Positions 8,370 through 19,496 of a stretch of DNA of 64,000 nucleotides are shown here, piece by piece. This DNA comes from Roseiarcus sp963770275 (GTDB taxonomy: Bacteria; Pseudomonadota; Alphaproteobacteria; Rhizobiales; Beijerinckiaceae). Where the stretch lies: the NCBI GenBank assembly GCA_963770275.1, contig CAVYPD010000028.1:16492-80491 (forward strand), in the 5' to 3' direction. The notes beneath the pieces are model-generated. The model ran no database searches. It saw only the letters and a list, made by a program, of their open reading frames with translations, and had not been told where the DNA came from. Numbering within the stretch: the stretch's first letter is position 1; each line of letters begins with the position of its first letter. A program made the position numbers and the translations under genes.

Positions 8370-11300
8370 ATGCTTCACGCTCTGCGCTCGCTCGCCGTTC
8401 TTCTGATCCTGCTTTCCGCGGCGCAGCTGGCGCCGCCGAGACCAAGCCCTTCGCGCGCGAGGACATGGCGAGCGACGCCGTGCGCCTGACAGAGACCCTG
8501 CGCGTCGCGACGGCGGCCATCGGCGCCCAGGTCAAAGGCAAGACGCCGCAGCAATTGCTGACCGAGGCCGCCAGGGCTGTCATGGGCTCCAATTTCGGCG
8601 ACGCCGAGAAGCTCGCCGGCGCGGCGATCACCGCGGCGCCCAAGGACCCGGCCAACTGGCTCGCTTACGCCGGGATCGCCGCCGCGGCCGACGACGCGAA
8701 GGCGAACGACCGCTACCAAATGGTCACGCAGGGCGCGACCGCGGCCTATGCCGCCTATCAGCATTCGACGACGCCAGACGCGCAGGCCGCGGCGCTCGCC
8801 GTGCTCGCCGATCTGCTCGCGCGTCACGAGCAATGGCGCCCGGCGCTCGACGCCTTGAAGGCCTCGCTCGACCGCCACGACTCGGTCGACGTGCGCAGGA
8901 CCTACGAAGCGATGCGCGCCGAGCACGGCTTCCGCATTCTCGACTACAAGGTCGACAACGAATCCGCTCTGCCGCGCGTCTGCTTCAACTTCTCCGAAGC
9001 CGCTCGCGCGCCGGACCGATTTTTCGCCCTATGTCGCGGTATCCGGATCATCGGAGACGGCGATCTCGAACGAGGACCAGCAGATCTGCGTCGAAGGCCT
9101 CAAGCATGGCGAGCGCTACGCGATCGTGCTGCGCCAGGGCCTGCCCTCGGCGGTCGGCGAATCGCTGCTCAAGTCCGCCGACTACGAGATCTACGTGCGC
9201 GACCGCTCGCCGCAGGCGCATTTCGCCGGCCGGGCTTACGTGCTGCCGCGCCAGGGCCAGAAGGGCGCGCCGCTCGTCACCGTCAACACGGCGAAGGTCT
9301 CGATCGACGTCTATCGCGTCGGCGACCGCAATCTGCTCGCGACCGTCAATCGCGACGATTTTCTGAAACCCATCAATTCGTCGCGCGCGGAGGAGATCGC
9401 CTCGCAGGACGGCGCGAAAGTCTGGAGCGGGACGATGGATGTCGCCTCCGCGCTCAACCAGGACGTCGTGACCGACTTTCCGGTGCTTGACGCGGTCGGC
9501 AAGCTCGAGCCCGGAATCTATGTCGTCACCGCGCGGCCCTGGAAAGGCGCGGCGAACCCCGCCGATGCGGATGCCGACGAGAGCGTGCAGCTCGCGGCGC
9601 AATGGATGGTGGTCTCCGACCTCGGACTGACCGCGATCTCCGGCGACGACGGCGTGCATGCGCTGGTGCAATCGCTTGGCTCCGCCGGGCCGCTCGCAGG
9701 CGTCGAACTCAGGCTCGTTGCGCGCAACAACGAAGTGCTGGCGACGAAGACGACCGGCGCCGACGGCCGGGTCGATTTCGATCCCGGTCTCTCGCGCGGC
9801 AAGGGCGGCTCGGCGCCCGGCCTTCTGGTCGCCACGCTCGCCGGCGACTACGGCTTCCTCAGCCTCGCTCAGAACGCCTTCGACCTCAGCGATCGCGGCG
9901 TCACGGGCCGCGATCCGCCCGCTGGCCTCGACGCATTCCTCTACACCGAGCGCGGCGTCTATCGTTCGGGCGAGACCGTGTTCGCCGCGGCGCTTCTGCG
10001 CGACGCCAAGGGCGTGGCGAAATCCGGCTTGCCGCTGACGCTCGTCGTCAAGCGGCCGGACGGCGTCGAGTACAAACGCGCGACTTTGCCCGACCAGGGC
10101 CTCGGCGGGCGCGCCTACGCCATACCGCTGCTGCCAGGTTCGGCGGCGGGCAAATGGTCGATCGAGGCTTACGCCGATCCCAAGGGCGACAGCATCGGCC
10201 GGGTCGAGTTCATGCTCCAGGACTACGTTCCTGAGCGGCTCGATTTCACTCTCCATCCGGCGAAGCCTGTCATCGCTCCCGGCGAACCGGTCGAATTCTC
10301 GCTCGACGCGCGGTTTCTCTATGGCGCGCCGGCGAGCGGGCTCGACGTCACCGGCGCCATTCGGCTGCAGGTCGTCGAAGGCGCGGAGCTTGCCGGCTTT
10401 CCAGGCTATGTCGCCGGCCTCGCCGACGATGATTTCACCACCATCGAGAACCAGTTTTCCGACAAGGTTCAGACCGACGACAAGGGCCATGCCGATCTTT
10501 CGGTCGAATTGCCCGAAGGCGCGAGCACGCGCCCGCTGCAAGCCAAGCTGATCGTCGACGTCGGCGAGCCGGGCGGACGGACGGTCGAACGCACGCTCGT
10601 GCTGCCGGTGCGGTCAAAAGGCGTAACGGTCGGGGTCAAGACGAGATTTCGACGCCTCGTTGAGCGCGGGCGACGTCGCGACGTTCGAGGCGATCGCGGT
10701 TGCGCCGGACGGCGCGCGCATCGCGCGCAAAGGCGCGGCCTGGTCGCTCTATCAGGTCACCAACGACTATCAGTGGTTCAACGCCGATGGCCACTGGAGC
10801 TACGAGTCCGTCAAGTCGTCGAAGCGCGTCGCGAGCGGGACGATCGACATCGGCGCCGACGCGCCCGCCAAGTTTTCCGGCCGCGTCGGCTGGGGCGCGC
10901 ATCGCCTGGACATCAAGACGCTCGACGGCGAGGAGACGAGCGTCGCCTTCGACGTCGGCTGGTCGGGAACGGCCGGCGCCGACACGCCCGACAATGTGGT
11001 CGTGACCCTCGACAAGACGAACTACACGGCTGGCGAAGAGGCGAAATTGCGCATCGCCTCCGCCTTCGCCGGCAAGGCGACGGTCGCGCTGGTCGGCGAC
11101 AAGATCGAGCGCTTCATCGACGTCGATCTCGTCTCCGGCGACAACGTCGTCCCGTTCGCGGTCGGCGCCGACTGGGGCCCCGGCGCTTACGCCGTCGCGC
11201 TGACCCATCGTCCGCTCGACGTTGGGGCGAAGCGCATGCCGGGCCGCGCGCTTGGGCTCGCCTGGTTCGCCATCGATCGCGGTTCGCACGCGCTCGACGT

Positions 11301-13616
11301 CAAGCTCGACGCGCCGCAGCTGACGCGGCCGCGCCAATCGATGACGCTGCCCATTCATCTCGCGGGCCTCGCGCCGGGCGAGGAGGCGCGCGTGACCGTC
11401 TCGGCGGTCGATGTCGGCATTCTCAATCTGACCGGCTTCAAGACGCCGGACCCGGGCGCTTATTTCTTCGGGCAGCGCAAGCTGCCGGTCGAGATCCGCG
11501 ATCTCTGGGGCATGCTGATCGACGGCATGCAGGGCGAGGCCGGCGCCATCCACACCGGCGGCGACTCGAGCGGCGGCGTCGAAGGCAATCTGCCGACGCA
11601 GGAGCCGCTCGCGTTGTTCTCCGGCGTCGTCAAGGTGGACGACCAGGGGAACGCGTCCGTCTCGTTCGATCTGCCGGCGTTCAACGGCTCGGTGCGGCTG
11701 ACCGCCGTCGCCTGGTCGAAGGACAAGGTTGGATCCGCGCAGGCCGACGTGACGGTGCGCGACTCGGTCGTCGTCGCCGCCACCCTGCCGCGCTTCCTCA
11801 ATGTCGGCGACCGCTCCGAAATGCATGTCGAGATCGACAATGTCGAGGGTGACGCGGGCGAGTACAAGCTCGACCTCGACATCCACGGGCCGCTCACGGC
11901 AGACGCGGACGCGATGACAAAGACGGTGCGGCTCGACCTGCATCAACGCAAATCGGTGGCGATGCCGATCGCGGCGGCTGGCATCGGCGTCGCCGAGCTT
12001 GACTTGAGACTCACGGGGCCGAAGACGGATCTCACCCAGCATTTCCGGCTCGGCATAGAATCCGGCGCGCCCGACTCCTATCGGCGCACGGTGACGCCTC
12101 TGCCGGGCGGCGGCAAGCCAGACCATCTCGGGCGATCTGCTTGCCGATTTCATCCCCGGCACCGGCTCGATCGCGATCTCCGCCTCGCCCTTTGGCGCGC
12201 TCGACGCGCCGGCTTTGCTCGCGGCGCTGCAACGCTACCCATACGGCTGTTCGGAGCAGACGGTCAGCGTCGCCATGCCGCTGCTCTACGTGAACCGCCT
12301 CGCCTCGATCGAGCATCTCGGCGTCGATCCCGATCTCGACGGGCGGATCAACCAGGCGATCGAGCGCGAGCTCAGCCGCCAGAGCGCGAGCGGCGCGTTC
12401 GGCATGTGGAGCGCCGACAGCAACGACAATGACGCCTGGCTCGACGCCTTCGTCACCGACTTCCTGACCCGCGCGCGCGAGCGCAATTTCGCCGTGCCGA
12501 GCCAAGCCTTCGAGCAGGCGCTCGACCGGCTGCGCAACGAGGTCGTCAACACGCCGGAGCCGAACAAGGATAATGCAGCGGCGATCGCCTATGCGCTCTA
12601 TGTTCTCGCCCGCAATGGGCGCCCCGTGATTGGCGACCTGCGCTATCTCACCGACGCCAAGCTCGACGCCTTCACGACTCCGCTCGCCAAGGCTCAGCTT
12701 GCGGCTGCGCTCGCGATGCTCGGCGATCAGGCGCGCGCCGCTGCGGCCTTCGGCGCGGCGCTCAAGGCGCTCGACGCCGAGCGCGACGGGGGCTCGCGGC
12801 CCGATTATGGCTCACGACTGCGCGACGCCGCCGCCGTGCTCGCGCTCGTCGCCGAGGCCAAGCTCGGCAATATTGAGAGCGATGCGATCGCGCGCGCCGG
12901 CGCTGTCCTCGAGCAGGCGAGGGCGGAGCGCTCGTTTCTCAGCACGCAGGAGATGAACTGGATGACGCTCGCCGCCGAGGGGCTCGCCGAGCACGCGAGC
13001 CTCGCTCAGTTCCGCGTCGACGGCGAGCCGGTCAAGGGCGCGCTCTATCGGCGATGGAGCGGGCCCGCGCTCTCCGGACAGTCCATTGTTATCGCCAATG
13101 CCGGACAGAATCCGGCGCAGCTCGTCGTCTCGGTTTCCGGCGCGCCGATCGAGCCGGACCCGGCGGTCGCCAAGGGCTATGCGATCGAACGATCCTTCTA
13201 CAAGCTCGACGGGACGAAACTCGACGCGCTGCAAAGCATGTCGCAGAACGAGCGCGTCGTGGTGTCGCTGAAAGTGACGGAGGCGCAAGCGCGCTACGCG
13301 CGGCTGCTCGTCGTCGACCGGCTGCCCGCGGGTCTCGAGATCGACAATCCGGCTTTGGTCGACGGCGGCTCGGTCGAAGCCTTCTCCTGGCTCAGCAAGG
13401 ACGTCGAGCCCACGCATACCGAATATCGCGACGATCGTTTCGTTGCGGCGTTCGATCGCGCGCGAGGGCCAGTCGGCGTTCATCACCATGGCCTATGTCG
13501 TGCGCGCCGTCGCGCCCGGCCGCTACATTTATCCGCCAGCGACGGCCGAAGACATGTACGACCCCGACCGCTACGGCCGCACCGCCTTTGGCGATCTGGA
13601 GGTGAAGGCGAAGTGA
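8370..13616 (+). CDS. α2-macroglobulin-like protein with thioester motif, split by several frame breaks
   Basis: A very large envelope protein (about 1,750 aa) that in this family traps proteases attacking the cell. The start 8370 gives signal peptide MLHALRSLAVLLILLSAAQL; no lipobox cysteine is visible. An α-helical/TPR-like N-terminal region follows (to about 8950), then macroglobulin domains (for example LDAFLYTERGVYRSGETVFA near 9930; PVIAPGEPVEFSLDARFLYG near 10270), the bait/A2M central part (LPAFNGSVRLTAVAWSKDKV), and the thioester site YPYGCSEQ at about 12236-12262 in a terpenoid-cyclase-like helical domain. The end is FGDLEVKAK at 13616. Frame changes are needed near 8435, 9020, 10650, 12120 and 13470. 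A pbpC gene follows, the classic partner. Confidence 0.85.
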
Positions 13617-13626
13617 GGCGACAGGG

Positions 13627-13779
13627 CCCTCATCCGGCCCTTCGGGCCACCTTCTCCCCGAGGGAGAAGGGGCGCTGAACGCTCCTTTCCTCGGGGGACC
13701 GGGCTGGGCCGAACGTCAGTGCAGGAACCCCTTCTCCCTCGGGGAGAAGGTGGCGCGCCGAAGGCGCGACGGATGAGGG
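13627..13779. repeat. REP-like paired palindrome, copy A
   Basis: Two inverted arms of about 46-52 bp surround a 55-bp core. Each arm holds two small hairpins: GGCCCTTCGGGCC (or a variant) and CTTCTCCC-CGA-GGGAGAAG. The arms are inverted copies of each other beginning CCCTCATCCG and ending CGGATGAGGG. The same element recurs at 19510-19664 and 20038-20189, there in the opposite orientation judged by the core. It sits between the α2-macroglobulin gene and pbpC and could affect read-through or mRNA stability. Confidence 0.9.
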
Positions 13780-13801
13780 TCTCGCCGGATGAGGGCGCGA
13801 C

Positions 13802-15905
13802 GTGACGCGCCTTCCGCGTCGCCTCGTCTTTATTTCCATCGCCACCGCACTAGCCCTCATAGCGGCGACAGGCTTCGGCGCGTCCTTCGCCTGGACGCGC
13901 TACACTGCAAGCCTCGGTCCGCTCGATCTCGCGGCGTCGCGCGAAGGCTCGACGATCGTCGTCGATCGCGACGGCCGGCTGCTCAGGCCCTTCACTTTGC
14001 CCGACGGGCGCTGGCGGCTGCCGGCGACCACGCATGACGTCGATCCACGCTATGTCGCGATGCTCGTCGCCTATGAGGACGGGCGGTTCTACAGCCATGA
14101 CGGCGTCGACCTTCGCGCGCTCGTTCGCGCCGGGGCGCAATGGCTGATGCGCGGCCATGTGGTGTCGGGCGGCTCGACCTTGCCCATGCAGGTCGCGCGG
14201 CTCATCGAGCCACGGCCCGAGCGCACAATCGCGGCCAAGCTCCGGCAGATTGCGCGCGCGCTCGAGATCGAGCGCGACGTCGGCAAGCCTGGAACGCTCG
14301 ATCGTTATCTCACGCTGGCTCCGTTCGGCGGCAATCTCGAGGGCGTGCGGGCGGCCTCGCTCGCCTATTTCGGCAAGGAGCCGCTGAAGCTCACCCTGGC
14401 CGAGGCGGCGCTGTCTGGTCGCGCTGCCGCAATCGCCCGAAGCACGGCGGCCGGATCGTTCGTCAACGGCGGCGCGCGCCGCGCGCGACCGCGTGCTCGA
14501 CCGGGTCGCGGCGCGCGGCGTGATCAGCGCCGCCGACGCCGCGGCGGCGAAGCGCGAGCCGGTCCCTGAGGCGCGCTTGGCCTTTCCTGCGCTGGCCGCG
14601 CATGCCGCCGAGGAGGCGGTCGCCGCCGACAAGCAAGCCAAAGTCATCAAGCTTTCCATCGACGCGCGCCTGCAGGCGAAGCTCGAGGTGCTCGCCAAAG
14701 AGAGCGTCGCGCGTCTCGGGCCGAAGCTGTCCGGGGCGATCGTCGTCATCGACAATGCAAGCGGCGAAATTCGCGCCCGCGTCGGCTCGGCGGACTACAA
14801 CGACGCCTCGCGCGACGGCGCGATCGACATGTCGCGCTCGCCCCGCTCGCCGGGCTCGGCGCTCAAACCCTTCATCTATGCGCTGGCCTTCGAGCAGGGC
14901 CTCGCCCATCCGGAGACGCGGCTGTTCGACCGGCCGATGCGCTACGGGGCTTACGCGCCGGAGAATTTCAATCTCGGTTACGAAGGCGCGGTGACGGCGC
15001 GCAAGGCGCTGCAGATGTCGCTCAACCTTCCTGCGGTCGAGCTGCTTTCCGACGTCGGCCCGGCGACTTTCCTCGCCCGGCTGCACAGCGCCGGCGCCGA
15101 GATCGCGCTGCCGAAGGATACGCCGATCGGCCTCGCCGTCGGCCTTGGCGGGCTCGGGATTTCGCTGACCGATCTCGCGCGGCTCTACGCCGGCTTCGCG
15201 CGCGGCGGCGAGGCGCCGCCGCTGATCGAGCGGCTCGACGGTCAGCCGCCGGTCATCGGCGAGCGCCGCGTGACCGATCCGGTCGCGGCTTATTATGTCG
15301 AGGACATCCTGCGCGGCGCGCCGCCGCCCGCCAACGCGCTCAAAGGCCGGATCGCCTTCAAGACCGGCACGTCCTACGGCTTCCGCGATGCGCTGGCGAT
15401 CGGCTTCGATCGGCGGACAACGATTGCGGTCTGGGTCGGGCGTCCCGACAATGGCCCGACGCCGGGCCTCATCGGCCGCGAGGCGGCGGCGCCGATCCTG
15501 TTCGACGCTTTCGAGCGGCTGGGCAGGAGCATCGAGTCGATCCCGGCGCCCAAGGGCGTGTTGACAGCGACCATCACCGCCGATCTCCCGCCGCCTTTAC
15601 GACGCCTGCGCCAGGACGCGCCCAAGACATCGTCGGCGCCGGAGGCGGCGTCGCTCAAGATCGCCTTCCCGCCCGACGGCGCGCGCATCGACCTCGGCCT
15701 CAAGGAGGGCGCCCCGGATCATCCGCTGGCTCTGAAGGCGCTCGGCGGCGCGCCGCCATTCACCTGGTTCGTCAACGGCGCGCCCGTCGGCGAAGCCGAA
15801 ATCAGGCGCCAATCGGCCTGGAATCCGGACGGCGCCGGCTTCGCGCGCGTGTCGGTGACCGACGCCAAGGGCGCGTCGGACGCGGTGACGGTGAGGCTCG
15901 AGTGA
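13802..15905 (+). CDS. pbpC: Penicillin-binding protein 1C (transglycosylase/transpeptidase), one frame break near 14490
   Basis: Bifunctional peptidoglycan synthase of about 700 aa. An N-terminal membrane anchor (LVFISIATALALIAATGFG) precedes the glycosyltransferase-51 domain, whose motifs are YEDGRFYSHDGVDL, GGSTLPMQVARL and APFGGNLEGVRAASLAYFGK. The frame changes in the run of GC repeats at about 14480-14500. The transpeptidase domain has SxxK as SPGSALKPF (about 14850), SLN in MSLNLPAVELL, and KTGTSYGFRDAL. The C-terminal portion (PLALKALGGAPPFTWFVNG) matches the PBP1C-specific domain. It is co-directional with the α2-macroglobulin gene; the usual model is that PBP1C repairs the wall while the macroglobulin traps the attacking protease. 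Confidence 0.88.
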
Positions 15906-15920
15906 ATTTCCGAGCTTGCC

Positions 15921-17162
15921 TTAACGCTGCGGCATTTTGATCGGGCCGATGGACTTCGCGAACTCCGCGAGATTGCCCGATGGCTGCGCGGGCGCGCTCG
16001 GCGCCTCGGTCGTCGCGGCGCCGCTCGGTCCTTGCTTCGAAGCCTGCACGTGCTGGAAGACGAGGCTCGCGATGAACTGAAGGAACGGCGTCTGCCAGAT
16101 GCCGCCGTGTCCGTCGATCACTTCCTTCGCCGCTCCGACCACCCAGAACGGATTGGCTTGCGCGGTGTCGGGAGGCGTCAGCACGAAGGGTTCGTTGCCC
16201 GTAGGGCCAGCCAAGGCGTGGGTGCGGAAGCCCGGCACGAAGCCGAGCGCGTGGGTGACGCACCACTTCTCCAAATCCCCGATCGTCGCTTCGGTGATCG
16301 CGTGGCCAGCGCTGCCGAGCGGAAACACCGTGCCCACCGGCTGGTCGTTCTCCGCCTGCGCGCAGAGGAAAACCGGAAGCTGCTTCGTCGTGCGGGCCGC
16401 GAAGGCGGGGCTCGTCACCAGATCGTAAATCGGGATGTAACGCGCGCCCTCGATCGCCGGATTCACCAGGAGCACCAGGTCGGCGAATTCCGGCGTCACT
16501 CCGCCGGCCGGCGCGGAAGCGGCTTGGATCAGAGACTGGGCGAGGGCGGAAAAGACGATCATGCCGCCGAAGCTGTGGCCCACGATCACCAGGAGCGGGT
16601 TTCCGAGGTTCTTCTTCTGGCGGTTGCGATAATGGCGCAACCTGCCGAACAACTCCCGGACCGATCCGACCGCCACCCGCTGTCCGGCCGCCTGCCGCTC
16701 CCAGAACGTGGCGTCCGCGATGACGGCGCCCAGGCCAAACTCCGATAAGCCCCGCCAGCCGACAAAAACCCCAAGGACAGGACGCGCCGCGACGCCGGCC
16801 GAGGCGCGCGATCTCTCGTACTCGACCGTTTCGCTCAAAAGCAGACGAAACGCGGAGAGGTTCTCGTCGTCCGAGCGGGCGTCGTGCTGCCATCCATGCA
16901 CGAACACGACCAGAATCACGTCCTGCCCTGGCTGCGCAGGATCTGGCGCTAGCGCGTCGATCCTTTTTGCCACGCCGTCCATCTGTCCCCGGTCGTAGCA
17001 TCGCCCTTGATCGTCGAACTCGACAATCGCGAGCTCGTAAGGAGCGCCGGTCATAAAGCCGTGGGCCGCCTGGTGCGCCGCGTTTGGCATGATTCCGGCA
17101 ATGGGGCGCGGCTCGAGGGGCGCAAGGCCCTGGAGGCCGTCATCGGGCGGTGAGATGTCCAT
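15921..17162 (-). CDS. α/β-hydrolase-fold protein, possible lipase/esterase
   Basis: 413 aa from the ATG at 17162, which is preceded by a strong GGGGGGAA 7 nt upstream; an upstream in-frame ATG exists but has no such site. Near residue 100 the protein has a hydrophobic β-strand followed by an oxyanion-hole HG motif (VILVVFVHGWQHDA). The nucleophile elbow is GHSFGG near residue 190 (VIVGHSFGGMIVFSALAQS), with a late histidine (DGHGGIWQTPFLQF) that could complete the triad. No signal peptide is seen. The substrate is unknown. It is convergent with pbpC, whose stop is only 15 bp away. Confidence 0.75.
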   Translation of the reverse strand: MDISPPDDGLQGLAPLEPRPIAGIMPNAAHQAAHGFMTGAPYELAIVEFDDQGRCYDRGQMDGVAKRIDALAPDPAQPGQDVILVVFVHGWQHDARSDDENLSAFRLLLSETVEYERSRASAGVAARPVLGVFVGWRGLSEFGLGAVIADATFWERQAAGQRVAVGSVRELFGRLRHYRNRQKKNLGNPLLVIVGHSFGGMIVFSALAQSLIQAASAPAGGVTPEFADLVLLVNPAIEGARYIPIYDLVTSPAFAARTTKQLPVFLCAQAENDQPVGTVFPLGSAGHAITEATIGDLEKWCVTHALGFVPGFRTHALAGPTGNEPFVLTPPDTAQANPFWVVGAAKEVIDGHGGIWQTPFLQFIASLVFQHVQASKQGPSGAATTEAPSAPAQPSGNLAEFAKSIGPIKMPQR

Positions 17163-17284
17163 CGCGTTCCCCCCATTCGTCGCTGCAAATCCAGCAGAGT
17201 GTATCGCGTCGACTGCGCCTCGCGAAGTGAGGCGCATCACAGTTCGGCGCCGCGCTGACCCGTGGCCGCCGAACGAACGGGCTT

Positions 17285-18233
17285 TTACCCTGCCTTCGCG
17301 GCGGGCCATGCCGCGAGCAGCGCGCGGAGCGCAGCGACAAAGGCCAGCGGCTGGTCGATCATCACGTGATGCTCGGCCTCGGGGATCTCGACATAAGGCG
17401 AGCCGGGAGCGATGAGGCTCAAAAGATAAGCGGCGTCCTCGGCCTGGAAGAGCTGGGACTTCGCGCCGCGGATGATCGCGAGCGGCGAGCGCGCGCCCTT
17501 GACGAGCGCGATCGGATCGAGCCGCCCGAATTTCTCCCAGAAATGCGGGTCGAAGCTCAACGACCAGCCCGCATTGCCCTCGGCGTCGATCGCCTTTCGC
17601 ACCGAGCGGCGCCCGATAAAGTCGAGAATGAAGAGGTTGTAGCAGGCCTGCGGCGGGGCGAGGCGGAAGCGGGCGATGACGGCCTCGAGCGAGGGCCTGA
17701 CGCTATGCTCGCGCGAGTTCGGCCGGGGCGGCGCAGGATTGCGCTGGTTCTGCGGCGCGAAAAAGGGCGGATCGACCATCACCACGGCGGCGAGCTCGTC
17801 GCCGAAATCATGCGCAAGCCCAGTTGCGATGCGCCCGCCAAACGAGTGCCCGACGACAACGGGCGGCCCGGCCTCGAAGGCGCCGGCCTCGCGCCCCACC
17901 TCGCGCGCCTCGCGGACGAACTGGCGAAAATCGTAAGCCTCGCGCCAATCCGAACGGCCCATGCCGCTGAACGACGGCGCGACAACGCGCCGTTCGCCGG
18001 CGAAGAATGGGGCAATGAAGCTCCACCAGTCGGCGTGAGCGGCGCCGCCGTGCAAGAAGATCAGACCGGGCTTGCCGCGCGTCGCCCCAGGCGAGGGTTT
18101 CCACCTGCGCGCCATCGATCGCGACGAACGTCCGCTCGGGCTCGATCGCGACGACGCGTTCGAACCACGCCGGCGCGGGCGGCTTCTGCCCGCGAAAAGC
18201 CGCGAGCGGCGCCATGGGGGTCGATTCGGGCAC
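17285..18233 (-). CDS. α/β hydrolase, one frame break near 18078
   Basis: About 315 aa. The N-terminus lies in one frame from ATG 18233 (MPESTPMAPLAAFRG, then FVAIDGAQVETLAWGDAR) and continues in another as GKPGLIFLHGGAAHADWW. One indel in the GC-rich stretch near 18078 joins them. Family landmarks are the HGG oxyanion loop, the nucleophile VVGHSFGGRIATGLAHDF, a late Asp/His pair and the C-terminal IPEAEHHVMIDQP containing the likely catalytic His. Such proteins hydrolyse esters, amides or haloalkanes; nothing here narrows that. It is the neighbour of thiolase and fadB on the same strand. Confidence 0.75.
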
Positions 18234-18251
18234 GCCAACGCTCTTTTAGGT

Positions 18252-19454
18252 TCAGGCGACTTCGAACAGTCCCGCCGCGCCCATGCCGCCGCCCACGCAC
18301 ATCGTCACGACGACATAGCGCGCGCCGCGCCGCTTGCCTTCGATCAGCGCGTGGCCGGTCATGCGCGCGCCGCTCATGCCATAGGGGTGGCCGACGGAGA
18401 TCGCGCCGCCGTCGACGTTGAGCTTGTCATTGTCGATGCCGAGCCGGTCGCGGCAGTAGATGACCTGGACCGCGAACGCTTCGTTGAGCTCCCAGAGGTC
18501 GATGTCGTCGACCTTGAGACCATGCGCCTTGAGCAGCTTCGGCACCGCGAAGACGGGACCGATGCCCATCTCGTCCGGATCGCAGCCGGCGACCGCGATG
18601 CCGCGATAGATGCCGAGCGGCGTGAGGTTGCGCTGGCTGGCGAGCTTGGCGTCCATCAGTACGCAGGCGCTGGCTCCGTCGGACAGTTGCGAAGCGTTGC
18701 CTGCAGTGATGAACGAGCCGGCCTTGAGCCGCTGCCCGTCGGCGAACACCGGCTTCAGCGCCGAAAGGCCAGCCAAGGTCGTGTCGGCGCGCGGCCCCTC
18801 GTCCTGCTTCAGGGTGATCGGCTTGTCGGAGACGGCGCCGGTCGCTTTGTCCGTGACCTTCATCACGGTGGCCAAGGGCGCGATCTCGGCCTCGAACCGG
18901 CCGGCGGCTTGCGCCGCCGCGGTTCTTTGCTGCGACTGCAGCGCGTATTCGTCCTGCCGCGCCCGCGTGACCTGGTATCGCTCCGCGACGATCTCCGCCG
19001 TCTCGAGCATGCTCATGTAGAGGTCGTCACGATGCTCGACGAGCCAGGGGTCTTGCGCGCGATAGCGGTTCATCTTGTCGTTCTGGACCAGCGAAATCGA
19101 TTCAAGGCCGCCGCCAATGGTGACGCTCATCCCGTCGTCGATGATTTCCTTCGCCGCGGTCGCGATCGCCATCAGGCCGGAAGCGCATTGCCGGTCGAGC
19201 GACATGCCGGCGACGCTGGTCGGAAGGCCGGCGCGGAGCAGCGCCTGTCGCGCGACGTTGCCGCCTTGTGCGCCCTGCTGCATCGCTGCGCCCATCACCA
19301 CGTCGTCGATCTCGCCGGGATCGACGGATGCGCGCTGCAAAGCGTTCGCGATCGCATGCCCGCCCAGCGTCTGGGCCTGCGTGTCGTTGAACGCGCCGCG
19401 ATAGGCCTTGCCGATCGGCGTACGCGCGGTCGAGACGATGACGGCTTCACGCAT
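18252..19454 (-). CDS. fadA: Acetyl-CoA acetyltransferase / 3-ketoacyl-CoA thiolase
   Basis: Complete 400-aa thiolase that cleaves 3-ketoacyl-CoA (or condenses two acetyl-CoA). It opens with VIVSTARTPIGKAYRGAF; the acyl-enzyme cysteine is in MSLDRQCASGLMAIATA (about residue 90). The NEAFAVQ loop is present, and the C-terminal catalytic His and Cys lie in GGAISVGHPYGMSGARM and VTMCVGGGMGAAGLFE. With the FadB-type gene about 0.75 kb away on the same strand it would make a two-gene β-oxidation set; the DUF559 cassette separates them. Confidence 0.92.
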   Translation of the reverse strand: MREAVIVSTARTPIGKAYRGAFNDTQAQTLGGHAIANALQRASVDPGEIDDVVMGAAMQQGAQGGNVARQALLRAGLPTSVAGMSLDRQCASGLMAIATAAKEIIDDGMSVTIGGGLESISLVQNDKMNRYRAQDPWLVEHRDDLYMSMLETAEIVAERYQVTRARQDEYALQSQQRTAAAQAAGRFEAEIAPLATVMKVTDKATGAVSDKPITLKQDEGPRADTTLAGLSALKPVFADGQRLKAGSFITAGNASQLSDGASACVLMDAKLASQRNLTPLGIYRGIAVAGCDPDEMGIGPVFAVPKLLKAHGLKVDDIDLWELNEAFAVQVIYCRDRLGIDNDKLNVDGGAISVGHPYGMSGARMTGHALIEGKRRGARYVVVTMCVGGGMGAAGLFEVA

Positions 19455-19496
19455 GATGTGTCTCCGAAGTTTAGCGAGCGTCCACTGGTTCAGAAT

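Noticed and set aside
9048..10541. Long minus-strand open frame (about 497 codons) opposite the α2-macroglobulin gene
   Set aside because: Composition (Arg/Ala/Asp/Gly-rich, no motifs) is that of an antisense shadow in GC-rich coding DNA; the plus strand has clear domain sequence.
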